Positions 35,263-44,428 of a DNA stretch of 64,000 nucleotides are shown piece by piece. The DNA comes from Burkholderia diffusa (GTDB lineage Bacteria > Pseudomonadota > Gammaproteobacteria > Burkholderiales > Burkholderiaceae). The notes beneath the pieces are model-generated. The model did no database searches and was not told the DNA's origin. It saw only the letters and a program-made list of their open reading frames with translations. Numbering within the stretch: the first letter of the stretch is position 1; each line of letters starts with the position of its first letter. Position numbers and translations under genes: made by a program. The stretch is from assembly GCF_902499115.1 (NCBI RefSeq), contig NZ_CABVPN010000032.1, positions 30,031 through 94,030 on the forward strand, written 5' to 3'.

Positions 35263-36597
35263 ATGACAAACAAACTGATTGCATACGCGATTGCTATTTG
35301 GGCCATGACCTTTGCCGTCCTGACGGAGGCGGCTGGCACGAACGCATCGATTGACCTTGCGGTCGGCTCGCAACGGCAGATCGCTGCCGGCCACACGCTG
35401 CAACGGATTGCAGTGGGCGATCCAGCCGTCGTAGACGTGCTGGTAATGAAGGGTAGTCACGCCGGGTCGGTGCTGCTGGTTGCGAAGGCACCGGGTTCTA
35501 CGAACGTGTTGTTATGGGAACGCGGCCGCGACGAGCCGACGGTGTGGAACGTCAATGTCGTCGATGCGGCCGCTCAGGCGGTACTGGATGGTTCTGGACC
35601 GAAGGTCAAGGCATATGGCGGAGCTGCGGTCCTGTCTGGCTCCTCGGCATCGCTCGATGCGCATGAACGTGCCGTGGCAGTCGGCAAGCGGATGGGGGGC
35701 AAGGACGGCACCGTTATAGATGCGTCTACGGTCGGTAATCGGAGTGTCGTGCAGGTCGACGTGCGCGTCGTCGAATTCAGCCGCTCGGTGCTGAAGGAGG
35801 CGGGGCTGAACTTCTTCAAGCAGAGCAACGGATTCGCGTTCGGCGCATTTTCGCCGGGTGGCCTTCAGTCTGTGGCGGGGGGGGCGACGTCGGGTTTCCA
35901 AGCGACGGCCGGCATTCCGATCGCGTCGGCGTTCAACCTGGTCGTGAATTCCGCCGGCCGCGGGATCTTCGGCAATATTTCAATTCTTGAAGCGAACAAC
36001 CTGGCCCGCGTTCTTGCGCAGCCGACACTGGTGGCGCTGTCGGGGCAGAGCGCGAGTTTTCTCGCTGGCGGCGAAATTCCGGTACCGGTGCCGCAGGCAC
36101 TGGGCTCGACAGCGATCGACTGGAAGCAGTACGGCGTTGGTCTGACACTGACGCCGACCGTGCTGAACCAGCGCCGGATTGCACTGAAGGTTGCTCCCGA
36201 ATCGAGCCAACTCGATTTTCAGCACGGCGTAACGATCAACAGCGTGTCGGTGCCGGCCATCACGACCCGGCGCGCGGACACGACGGTCGAGTTGGGCGAT
36301 GGCGAGAGCTTCGTGATCGGTGGCCTGATCGACCGCGAAACGATGTCGAATATCAGCAAAGTTCCGGTCCTGGGCGATCTGCCGATTATCGGCGCATTCT
36401 TTAAATCCTTGAACTACCAGCAGAACGATAAGGAACTGGTGATCATCGTGACGCCGCATCTGGTTGCACCGATCGCGAAGGGCGCACCGCTGCCGGCGAC
36501 GCCTGGCGAGTTGTCCGAGCAGCGGGACGGGCCTGTCTGGCGCTCGTATCTCGGTGGTATCGCGTCGCCGGATGCCGCACCGGGATTTTCGAAATGA
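35263..36597 (+). CDS. cpaC: Tad secretin CpaC/RcpA
   Basis: A 444-residue outer-membrane secretin, the pilus exit pore. Signal peptide of about 24 residues (FAVLTEAAG), an N-terminal pilus-secretin domain (GSQRQIAAGHTLQRIAVGDP), the VRVVEFSRSVLKEAGL segment, and the secretin core (ARVLAQPTLVALSGQSASFL, GGEIPVPVPQ, and late VPVLGDLPIIGAFFKS). ATG 35263 is chosen because it starts the signal peptide; the frame is open upstream into cpaB without family sequence. Confidence 0.93.
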   Translation: MTNKLIAYAIAIWAMTFAVLTEAAGTNASIDLAVGSQRQIAAGHTLQRIAVGDPAVVDVLVMKGSHAGSVLLVAKAPGSTNVLLWERGRDEPTVWNVNVVDAAAQAVLDGSGPKVKAYGGAAVLSGSSASLDAHERAVAVGKRMGGKDGTVIDASTVGNRSVVQVDVRVVEFSRSVLKEAGLNFFKQSNGFAFGAFSPGGLQSVAGGATSGFQATAGIPIASAFNLVVNSAGRGIFGNISILEANNLARVLAQPTLVALSGQSASFLAGGEIPVPVPQALGSTAIDWKQYGVGLTLTPTVLNQRRIALKVAPESSQLDFQHGVTINSVSVPAITTRRADTTVELGDGESFVIGGLIDRETMSNISKVPVLGDLPIIGAFFKSLNYQQNDKELVIIVTPHLVAPIAKGAPLPATPGELSEQRDGPVWRSYLGGIASPDAAPGFSK

Positions 36598-36621
36598 CCG
36601 CACGGCGCGGCGTCGTGCGAT

Positions 36622-37923
36622 ATGGATTCGGGGGTATTCAATGTGAATGCGAGAACCCTTTCAGTGGCTGAGCCCGCCGTGACTGACTATTTTGTATGCG
36701 CATCCCATCAGGGCGAGCATCTCCGCTGGCTGGGGGATACGCTCGTATCGGCCGGTACGGTGGAGGCGGTGTCGCTGGAGCCAGGCGCACTGGCCCAGCG
36801 CATCCTGGGACTCAACCCCGCGATCGTCTTCATCGATTTTTCGCAAGCGCAGGCCGAAGCGAGCGTTGCGGCGGCGGCAGTGCGTCTTGCACATCCGAGT
36901 TTGCCGGTCGTCGCGCTCGGTACGCTGGCGGAGCCGGAAAGCGCGCTCGCTGCGCTGCGGGCCGGCGTTCGCGATTTCATCGACGTTTCCGGCAGTGCGG
37001 AAGACGCACTGCGTATCACGCGCGGGCTGCTCGAGCACGCTGGCGCGGAACCGGCCAATCGCCACGGCAAGCTGGTCGCGCTGCTCGGCGCGCGCGCCGG
37101 GATGGGTGTAAGTACGCTTGCTTCGAATCTGGCCGTATGGCTGCACAAGCGCGGGGCTGCCGGCCTCGTCGCGGGCGACGCGTCTGCGTTCGGTGTTGCC
37201 ACGCCGCATGCCCGGCAAACGGCGCTCGTCGACTTGGGCCTGCCGGCAGGCGATAGCGCACTGTTTCTTAACACGCGTTGCGAATTCCACTTTGTTGATG
37301 CCGTGCGCAACCTGCGCCGCATCGACCGGACATTCGTCAACACGGCCCTCGCACGACACGCCAGCGGTGTCGCGCTGACGACGCTGCCGTCGAACCTCGC
37401 AGATTTGCGCGACGTGTCGTATGCAGCCTGCGTCGGCTTGCTGAATCGACTGCGCGCATTCTTCGATCAGCAGATCGTCGATCTGGGCGGCTTTACGAAC
37501 CTGGAGTTTATCGCGCAGATCGCGGGGGGTGCCGACGAGGCATGGCTCGTCTGCGATCAGGGCGTGGCGTCGATTGTCTCAGCGGTCGATCTGCTCGAGG
37601 GGCTGCGCGATGCAGGGATCAATCTCGGCAAGATGCGTCTCGTCGTCAATCAGTACGATGCGGCACTGAGCCTGACGCCGGCTCAGATCGCAGACCGGCT
37701 CGGGATCGCATTATTGACGACGCTGCCCGCGCGGCGTGTGTCGATAGGGCAGGCGGCCAACCAGGGACGACTCATTGTCGACGTGGCCGAGCGCGATCCG
37801 TATGTGCGTGCGCTCGAGCCGCTCGCGGAGCGACTGGCTGGCACGGGTGCGGCGGGAAAGAGCGCCGCGTCGGGTCTGTCCGTGCTCAAGCGTTTCATTC
37901 AACCTTTGTCCAAGCGTTCGTAA
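36622..37923 (+). CDS. tadZ: TadZ/CpaE-like localisation ATPase with degenerate P-loop
   Basis: A 433-residue protein: a receiver-like N-domain (residues ~20-125, without a convincing phosphoacceptor Asp) and a ParA/MinD-like domain from about 145. TadZ marks the site where the pilus machine is built. The deviant Walker A reads GARAGMGVSTLASNLA: both the signature Lys and the P-loop Lys of KGGxGK(S/T) are missing (Arg and Val instead). An Asp-rich second motif remains (QQIVDLGGFTNLE). Three bases before tadA. Confidence 0.88.
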   Translation: MDSGVFNVNARTLSVAEPAVTDYFVCASHQGEHLRWLGDTLVSAGTVEAVSLEPGALAQRILGLNPAIVFIDFSQAQAEASVAAAAVRLAHPSLPVVALGTLAEPESALAALRAGVRDFIDVSGSAEDALRITRGLLEHAGAEPANRHGKLVALLGARAGMGVSTLASNLAVWLHKRGAAGLVAGDASAFGVATPHARQTALVDLGLPAGDSALFLNTRCEFHFVDAVRNLRRIDRTFVNTALARHASGVALTTLPSNLADLRDVSYAACVGLLNRLRAFFDQQIVDLGGFTNLEFIAQIAGGADEAWLVCDQGVASIVSAVDLLEGLRDAGINLGKMRLVVNQYDAALSLTPAQIADRLGIALLTTLPARRVSIGQAANQGRLIVDVAERDPYVRALEPLAERLAGTGAAGKSAASGLSVLKRFIQPLSKRS

Positions 37924-37926
37924 GCG

Positions 37927-39294
37927 ATGGCACACGACATTCAATTTGCCGACGGCGCCGCGCCGTTCTCCCAGTCGCAGCAGTTCCATGACATCAAGAA
38001 CGCCGCGCACGAACACTTGCTGACTCGCATCGAGGAACTGGGGGCCGAATTCGGCCGTTGGTCGCGCCAGGCGATCAACCAGTTCGTCGATCTGGAAATC
38101 GACAGCTTCGTGCGTTTGCGACGCATCCCGCTCAACGAGAACGAAGTCAGGACGATTGCCGAGGCGCTGACCAAGGAGCTTGCCGGGTTCGGGCCGATCG
38201 AAGATCTGCTTGCCGATCCGCATGTCGAGGACATCCTGATCAATGGCTACAACGATATCTACGTATCGCGCCACGGGATCCTGGTCAAGTTGCCGATTCG
38301 GTTCACCGATAACGCGCATCTGCTGCGTATTGTGCGACGCATCCTGGCGCCGATCGGCCGACGCCTGGACGAATCGAATCCGATGGTCGATGCGCGGCTG
38401 CCGGATGGCGGGCGTGTCAACGTGGTGATCGAACCGCTGTCGATCGACGGACCGGTTGTGTCGATCCGGAAATTCCGCAAGGATCCGCTCAAGCCGGCCG
38501 ATCTGCTCGGCAACGGCACGTTCAATGCGGAGATCGGCGCGCTGCTCGAGGCGGCGGTGGAGGCGCGCTGCAATATCCTCGTGTCGGGCGGCACAAGCTC
38601 CGGCAAGACCTCTCTGCTCAATGCGCTCGCGTTCCATATTCCTGAGCCGGAGCGCGTCGTGACGATCGAGGATACGGCCGAACTGTCGCTGAATCATCCG
38701 CATGTCGTGCGCCTCGAAAGCCGGCCTGGCGGCTTCGACGGGACTGGCGTCGTGTCGATTCGCGATTTGTTGCGTAATACGTTGCGGATGCGCCCGGACC
38801 GGATCATCGTCGGCGAAGTGCGCGGCGGCGAGGTGCTCGAGATGCTGCAGGCGATGAACACGGGTCACGACGGCTCGATGGGGACCGTGCATGCGAGTTC
38901 ACCGCGCGAGTGTCTCTATCGTCTCGAGATGCTAGCCGGCTTCGCCGGGTTCCAGGGAACCGAGTCGAGCCTGCGTCGGCAGATCGCGAACGCGGTCGAC
39001 TTTATTGTGCAGATAGGCCGTCTGTCGAGCGGCCGGCGCCGGATTCTGTCGATTACCGAGGTAACCGGTCTGTCGGACAACATCATCGCGACGCAGGAAC
39101 TGTATCGCTATGAGGCGCGCGTGACGCCCGAAGGCGAAGAAGTGGACAACTGGGAATCGCTCGGCATTCATCCGCACTCGCCGAAACTCGCACGCTTCCG
39201 TCAGGCGCTGCAGAGCGGCTTCCGCGGTAGTGGTGGCGGTGGCTTCGGAGGAGGCGGCGGGTTCGGGCGCGGAGGCGGGGGGTTCAATGTATAG
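37927..39294 (+). CDS. tadA: Tad secretion ATPase TadA/CpaF
   Basis: A 455-residue type II/IV secretion ATPase that powers Flp export. N-terminal domain (FGPIEDLLADPHVEDILING), Walker A GGTSSGKTSLLNAL (about residue 220), Asp box and Walker B (RMRPDRIIVGEVRGGE), His box (TGHDGSMGTVHASSP). The last ~25 residues are almost pure Gly/Phe (GGGGFGGGGGFGRGGGG), an odd addition to the family. The end overlaps the tadB start by 8 bases. Confidence 0.95.
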   Translation: MAHDIQFADGAAPFSQSQQFHDIKNAAHEHLLTRIEELGAEFGRWSRQAINQFVDLEIDSFVRLRRIPLNENEVRTIAEALTKELAGFGPIEDLLADPHVEDILINGYNDIYVSRHGILVKLPIRFTDNAHLLRIVRRILAPIGRRLDESNPMVDARLPDGGRVNVVIEPLSIDGPVVSIRKFRKDPLKPADLLGNGTFNAEIGALLEAAVEARCNILVSGGTSSGKTSLLNALAFHIPEPERVVTIEDTAELSLNHPHVVRLESRPGGFDGTGVVSIRDLLRNTLRMRPDRIIVGEVRGGEVLEMLQAMNTGHDGSMGTVHASSPRECLYRLEMLAGFAGFQGTESSLRRQIANAVDFIVQIGRLSSGRRRILSITEVTGLSDNIIATQELYRYEARVTPEGEEVDNWESLGIHPHSPKLARFRQALQSGFRGSGGGGFGGGGGFGRGGGGFNV

Positions 39295-40255
39295 CGTGCT
39301 GGCAATGGCGCTTCTGCTCGTGGCCGCCGCGCTGATGCTGTGGCGGCACGGTGAGATGAAGCGCGATCGCGCTGACGTGCAGCGCTTCATCGACAGCCGG
39401 ATCGAGCCTGGCGCGCGATCGGGCGGTGCGCATCAGCGGGAAATCCTGTCGGCGTCAGCCGCCGCGGCACGCGTGGTTCCCGGCGTACCAGCTTCGCAGT
39501 GGGGGCGCTGGCGCTCAATCGTCACCGAGTATCTCGGTAACGTGGCAAGCCGTGCGGGAATCGAGGACGCAAATGGCAAGGCGCTGCTGGCGCTACTCGC
39601 ACTGGCCGGGGCCGCGTTCGCTGCAGGCGAGCGGGGCGGCTGGCTCGGTGGTATCGCCGCGCTCGTCTGCGGCGCCGCGCTGCTCGTGTTCTGGCTGGTG
39701 TCGCGCATACATCGGCGGCGCCTGATGATCGTTCGTCAACTGCCGTCGTTTCTGGACGGGATCGTACGGCTGGTGACGCTGGGCAATAGCGTGCCGGCTG
39801 CGTTCCAGGCCGCGCTGCAGACGACCGAGGCGCCGTTGCGCGGATGCCTGGACCATGTGTCCAGGATGCTGCGTACGGGTGTCGAGATTGACCGCGCGAT
39901 GATGCACATCGCGAGCGTGTACCACACCAAGGAGTTCGAACTTGTCGGGTCGGTGCTGCGGCTGTCGGTACGGTACGGCGGTCGCGCGGACATCATGCTC
40001 GACCGGATGTCGACGTTCATGCGCGACCTCGAACAGGCCGAGCGGGAACTGGAGGCGATGTCTTCGGAAACGCGTTTGTCGGCATGGGTGCTCGTGATGC
40101 TGCCGATTGCGATCGGCAGTTTTGTCATCGCGACCAATCCGCTCTATCTCCAGTCGATGTGGAACGACTATACCGGTCGTCAGTTGCTGTTTCTCGCTTT
40201 CACGCTGCAGGTGGCGGGCGGGATTTGGCTTTACCACATGGCCAAACTGAGGTGA
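39287..40255 (+). CDS. tadB: Tad inner-membrane platform protein TadB
   Basis: A 322-residue T2SSF-domain membrane protein that forms the inner-membrane platform with TadC. N-terminal helix (YSVLAMALLLVAAALMLW), two middle helices (about residues 95-145), the cytoplasmic T2SSF helical domain with LPSFLDGIVRLVTLGNSVPA and ERELEAMSSETRLSAWVL, and two C-terminal helices. ATG 39287 overlaps tadA; earlier in-frame starts would lie in the tadA Gly tail. Confidence 0.92.
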   Translation: MYSVLAMALLLVAAALMLWRHGEMKRDRADVQRFIDSRIEPGARSGGAHQREILSASAAAARVVPGVPASQWGRWRSIVTEYLGNVASRAGIEDANGKALLALLALAGAAFAAGERGGWLGGIAALVCGAALLVFWLVSRIHRRRLMIVRQLPSFLDGIVRLVTLGNSVPAAFQAALQTTEAPLRGCLDHVSRMLRTGVEIDRAMMHIASVYHTKEFELVGSVLRLSVRYGGRADIMLDRMSTFMRDLEQAERELEAMSSETRLSAWVLVMLPIAIGSFVIATNPLYLQSMWNDYTGRQLLFLAFTLQVAGGIWLYHMAKLR

Positions 40256-40259
40256 CGGC

Positions 40260-41273
40260 ATGACAGCCAATCAGGTTGGTTCGCTCGCATTGGTGCTCGG
40301 CGCAGTGGGTATCCTGTTGCTGGCGCTGCTCGCGATCCGCAGTGCGAATGCACAATCGCGCAGCGGTCGGACACTGACCGATGCGCTCGAGCGGCGGCTT
40401 GCCACGCTGGCGGCCGCAAGGGGGCAGGCAGCTCAGGATGCGGATGAATCGTTGCGGAAAGACCAGGACGCCCGGCAGACAACCGATCAACCGTCGCGAT
40501 TCGTACAAATACAGGCACGTCTGTCGGTGCTCGGGATGCGCTGGCTTGATACCGGTATCGGCCGGCTTGTCGTTGCCGAAGAGGATCGGCTGTTGCTCGA
40601 GCAATGCGGTTTCGTCGATGCGCGCACGCGCGGCTTGTTGCTGAGTGCGCGGATCGCGTGCTCGATCATTGTTCCACTCGCATACATTGGCATGGTCGGG
40701 CCGCATGTGAGCGGCACGCAGTGGTGGCTCGGCATGGGTATTTCGTTCATCGTCGGATTCATGGTGCCGAAGCTCTACTTGAGGCGCCGTGCCGCGAAGC
40801 GCCGACAATCGGTCATCGACGAGTTGCCGCTGCTGGTCGACATGCTGCGCCTGCTTCAAGGGGTCGGCTTGTCGCTCGATCAGAGCATCCAGGTCGTCAC
40901 GAACGACTTCAAGGGCATGATGCCTGTGCTCTCGTCGGAAATGGAGATCGCCCAACGACAGTTCGCGGCGGGGCGAACACGCGAGCAATCGTTGCAACGG
41001 TTGTCGTCGGGCTTTGAAAACGAGGACCTGCGCGCCATCGTGCGATTGCTGATCCAGGTCGACAAGCACGGCGGCGCGGTGCAGGAGCCGCTCAAGCAAT
41101 TTGGCGAGCGCTTGCGTGAGGCTCGTCGCGCAATGCTGCGCGAGCGCATCGGTCGGTTGACGGTGAAGATGACGGGCGTGATGATCGTAACGCTTCTGCC
41201 CGCACTGCTGATTGTGACCGCCGGCCCGGGGATGATCTCGGTGTTGCGCGCGCTGAGCCAGGCACAGCACTGA
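40260..41273 (+). CDS. tadC: Tad inner-membrane platform protein TadC
   Basis: A 337-residue partner of TadB. N-terminal helix, a middle helix pair (SARIACSIIVPLAYIGMVG), the T2SSF domain (IDELPLLVDMLRLLQGVGLS, EMEIAQRQFAAGRTREQSL), and a C-terminal helix (GVMIVTLLPALLIVTAGPG). Four bases after tadB. Confidence 0.92.
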   Translation: MTANQVGSLALVLGAVGILLLALLAIRSANAQSRSGRTLTDALERRLATLAAARGQAAQDADESLRKDQDARQTTDQPSRFVQIQARLSVLGMRWLDTGIGRLVVAEEDRLLLEQCGFVDARTRGLLLSARIACSIIVPLAYIGMVGPHVSGTQWWLGMGISFIVGFMVPKLYLRRRAAKRRQSVIDELPLLVDMLRLLQGVGLSLDQSIQVVTNDFKGMMPVLSSEMEIAQRQFAAGRTREQSLQRLSSGFENEDLRAIVRLLIQVDKHGGAVQEPLKQFGERLREARRAMLRERIGRLTVKMTGVMIVTLLPALLIVTAGPGMISVLRALSQAQH

Positions 41274-41297
41274 CGAAGGGAAGGGGAAGGACGGAAG

Positions 41298-42179
41298 ATG
41301 AAGCGCATCGATGAAGTCGCGAAATTGGCCGGCATGGTGGCGATGGCAAGCCTGCTCTGCGCGTGTTCGGCGTTCAAGGAAAGCGGCTACGGCGTCGGTC
41401 CGCAGGCCGAGCGTGCGGCATTGATGGACGCCGCCACCCAGAAGCAGGCAGCGCCCGATACACCTGGTATGTATCTGGGCCTGATTGAGCGGATGCAGTC
41501 GCAAGGACTGTATTACGCGTCGCTCGCGCATATCGATGCGTACGAGAAGCAGTACGGTGCGTCACCACAAACCATCCTTCTGCGAGCCGACGCGTTGCGC
41601 ATGACCGATCAGCCGGCCGCGAGCACGGCTGTCTACACGCAACTGCTCAACACGCCGCTGGCGGCGCGCGGGTATCGGGGGCTTGGGCTGATCGCCGGTG
41701 CGGCGGGCGATTTCCCGCGCGCTGCGCAGGCATTGTCGCAGGCGACGGTGCTGGCGCCGACTGATGCTGCGACGCTATCGGATCTCGCCTACGCAAAATT
41801 GCGCGGCGGTGATATCGACGGGGCACGTATCCCGCTGATGAAGGCGGCCGAACTCGATCAGAACAATCCGAAGATCATCAGCAATCTGGTGCTGTACTTG
41901 CTCGCGTCCGGCCGTACGCACGATGCACAACGGCTCATGGCACAGCAGAAGCTGTCGGCCGACATTCGTAACGACATTCGCGGCGACGCGATGAAAATCA
42001 CTGCGGCAGCGCGTGCGTGGCGCCACGCGACACCGTCACCGACCTCGGTCGCGACGCCGGTCGGCTCGGGCAGCGTGGTCAACGTGTCGAGCGCCGATGT
42101 TTCACGGCGGCCGTCGCCAGTCGAAAACATTCAGGGATTCGATCCCACCGCGCCGCTGTTGCAGCGATTCGCACAATGA
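41298..42179 (+). CDS. tadD: TadD-like TPR lipoprotein
   Basis: A 293-residue outer-membrane lipoprotein with lipobox LLCAC at about residue 22, followed by about four tetratricopeptide-type helix pairs (for example GLGLIAGAAGDFPRAAQALS, DAATLSDLAYAKLRGGDIDG). TadD-type proteins act as pilotins for the secretin. A Ser/Pro-rich tail follows. 24 bp after tadC. Confidence 0.9.
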   Translation: MKRIDEVAKLAGMVAMASLLCACSAFKESGYGVGPQAERAALMDAATQKQAAPDTPGMYLGLIERMQSQGLYYASLAHIDAYEKQYGASPQTILLRADALRMTDQPAASTAVYTQLLNTPLAARGYRGLGLIAGAAGDFPRAAQALSQATVLAPTDAATLSDLAYAKLRGGDIDGARIPLMKAAELDQNNPKIISNLVLYLLASGRTHDAQRLMAQQKLSADIRNDIRGDAMKITAAARAWRHATPSPTSVATPVGSGSVVNVSSADVSRRPSPVENIQGFDPTAPLLQRFAQ

Positions 42180-42201
42180 CAAAGTATTCGGGGGAAGTGA
42201 C

Positions 42202-42534
42202 ATGACGAACGACAAACGTTTCAAGTGCCGCCTTGTGTGGCTGCATCGCAGCGTCGCACTGGTTGTGCTGATGGGGGGCGCGACGGCAGCACTATGCGAG
42301 GAATCGATGCCGTCAGCGGCGGAAGTCGGCCATTCGACCGATGCGCTGCTCGCGCTGCAACGGGACAATCGCGAGGCCGGGCCGGCATTGCCAATGCTGG
42401 GCGATACCGCATCGCTCAGCTATCAGCGCTATCTCGATTCGTTCAAGCATAAGATTCCGGAGTCGATGGGGTCGCCGGTCAATACGAATGGCAGCGGCGG
42501 GTCCGGCGGACAGCATTCCATGCAATCGTATTGA
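42202..42534 (+). CDS. Small exported DUF3613-type protein of the Tad operon
   Basis: A 110-residue protein with a signal peptide (SVALVVLMGGATAALCEE) and one short conserved-looking domain: STDALLALQRDNREAGPALP then LSYQRYLDSFKHKIPESMG. The tail is Gly/Ser-rich. DUF3613 is named from recollection of such Tad-linked proteins. Role unknown; by position (between tadD and tadG, 22 bp after tadD) it should serve pilus assembly. Confidence 0.75.
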   Translation: MTNDKRFKCRLVWLHRSVALVVLMGGATAALCEESMPSAAEVGHSTDALLALQRDNREAGPALPMLGDTASLSYQRYLDSFKHKIPESMGSPVNTNGSGGSGGQHSMQSY

Positions 42535-42545
42535 GCGAGGCGGCA

Positions 42546-44411
42546 ATGATCGCGGCTCGCCATTCATCAAACTGTGTGACCGGACGGAGGCATGCCTTGC
42601 CGCGGCGCCAGCGCGGCGCGGTCGTCGTCATGGCGTCCGTATGGATACTGCTGGCGATGGTGATTCTCGGTTCGGTCGATATCGGCAACGTGTTCCTGGC
42701 CCGTCGCGACATGCAGCGCGTCGCCGATCTCGCGGCACTCGCCGCAGTTCAGCGACTGGACGACACGTGTGCGAACGTGACGAGCGTGGCCACGAACAAC
42801 GCGTCGACGAACGGTTTTTCCGTCGGCGGGACCACGACGCTGTCGGCCGATTGTGGTTATTGGGCACCTACAGCCACGGGGACGTCGAGCAGTTTCTACT
42901 CGTCAAAGACGTCGATTCCCAAGCTCACACAGCTGAATGCGGTTCGGGTCACGATTTCCAAGTCGATGCCGTATTTCTTCTTCGGACCGACGCGCACTGT
43001 GACCGCCACGTCGACCGCGAAGGCGACCAACATCGACACGTTCTCGATCGGCGCGACGCTGGCCGCCGTTGGTGGAGTCGGTTGCTCGGGGGTGCCGACC
43101 GGCAATCCCGGTCTGGTGAATGCTTTGCTGGGCGCGCTTCTGCAAGGCCAGGGCGGTACGCCGTTAACGCTCGATCTCGCGTCTTATCAGGGGCTTGCGT
43201 GCGCGAACGTCAAGCTGGGCGACATCGCCGTCGCACTGCAGTCGCTATCGGTCGGCAACGGGACGATGGGCGGGCTGGTTAATGCGCAGGCATCTGTCGG
43301 CACACTGCTCAAGGCGATGGTGGCGGCCGTCGGGAAGACCACCACACTCGGTACCACCCTGCAGTCGAGCGCAACCGGCGCGCTGAACAGTATTCTCAAC
43401 TTGAGCCTGCTCAGCAATGCCAACATCAACGTCGCGAGCCTGACTGGGCAGAGTGCTACGTCGCTGCTCACGCTCGGACTCGCGAATGCACAGGCGGCTG
43501 CCGACGCGACGGTGAACGTGCTCGATCTCGTGATGGCGATGGCGCAGATCTCAAAGAGCGGCAAGCCGGGCGTCGTGATCGGCGCCAATGTGCCGCTGAC
43601 ACTGTCGAACGGGAATTCCGTATCGATCGTGCAGTTGCAGGCGCAGGTCATCAGCCCGCCGACCATCGCGGTGGGAGAGGGAGGGAAAGACGCGACCGGC
43701 GCATGGCGCACGGTCGCGACGAACGCACAGATCGGCCTCTATCTCCTCGTCAACCTCGGTGTGAACCCGCTGCCGGTCGTGTTGTCCGCGAACGTGTACT
43801 TGCCGATTTACGTGCAGCTCGGTGCCGGCAGCGCGACGTTGCTGTCGACCAATTGCCTGACCTTGCCGAATTCGGCCACGATCAGCGCACAACCGAGCAT
43901 CGCGAATCTCTGTATCGGCCAGCCGCCGCTCAGCGGCAATCTGCTCAATCTGCCGGCGACCTACAGTTGCTCGACACCCGCCAAGGTGCTCGACGTGCTG
44001 GTGCTGGCTGGCGCCGTCGAGGTTTCTGCGACCGTTTCCAACGTGTCGGTGAACCTGGCCGGCAACACGGCGACCAACACGTTCTACGGACGGGGCGGAA
44101 GCGATCCATCCTACTACTGGACCACCAACACGAACGCGCTGGGTTCCGCCGTGAGCAACGCGCTGGCCGGTCTGAATGCGGCCACGATCACGCCGAAAGT
44201 GGACGTACTGTTCGGCCTGATTAGCGTCACGGTCACACCGGATTTCATTCCGAAACTGCTAGGGATCCTGACTGGCGTTTTGAGTCCGCTGTTGAGCGCG
44301 CTGGACGGTATCATCGGTCCGCTGCTGGATCTGCTGGGCGTCCAGCTCGGTGCCGCCACGGTGCATCAGATGTCGCTCACCTGCGGCGCTGCACAAACTG
44401 TCAGTAATTAG
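42546..44411 (+). CDS. tadG: TadG-like pilus-associated protein
   Basis: A 621-residue protein with a TadE/TadG N-terminal helix (RRQRGAVVVMASVWILLAMV, then VDIGNVFLARRDMQRVADLA) and a very large extracytoplasmic part rich in Ala, Asn, Thr and Val with scattered Cys. Processing by TadV is plausible after the Gly of RQRG, although the +5 Glu is absent. The size and repeats suggest a tip or minor surface component. ATG 42546 is used; a TTG at 42531 overlapping the previous stop is possible. Confidence 0.85.
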   Translation: MIAARHSSNCVTGRRHALPRRQRGAVVVMASVWILLAMVILGSVDIGNVFLARRDMQRVADLAALAAVQRLDDTCANVTSVATNNASTNGFSVGGTTTLSADCGYWAPTATGTSSSFYSSKTSIPKLTQLNAVRVTISKSMPYFFFGPTRTVTATSTAKATNIDTFSIGATLAAVGGVGCSGVPTGNPGLVNALLGALLQGQGGTPLTLDLASYQGLACANVKLGDIAVALQSLSVGNGTMGGLVNAQASVGTLLKAMVAAVGKTTTLGTTLQSSATGALNSILNLSLLSNANINVASLTGQSATSLLTLGLANAQAAADATVNVLDLVMAMAQISKSGKPGVVIGANVPLTLSNGNSVSIVQLQAQVISPPTIAVGEGGKDATGAWRTVATNAQIGLYLLVNLGVNPLPVVLSANVYLPIYVQLGAGSATLLSTNCLTLPNSATISAQPSIANLCIGQPPLSGNLLNLPATYSCSTPAKVLDVLVLAGAVEVSATVSNVSVNLAGNTATNTFYGRGGSDPSYYWTTNTNALGSAVSNALAGLNAATITPKVDVLFGLISVTVTPDFIPKLLGILTGVLSPLLSALDGIIGPLLDLLGVQLGAATVHQMSLTCGAAQTVSN

Positions 44412-44428
44412 AGAAGCAAGACCACCCG

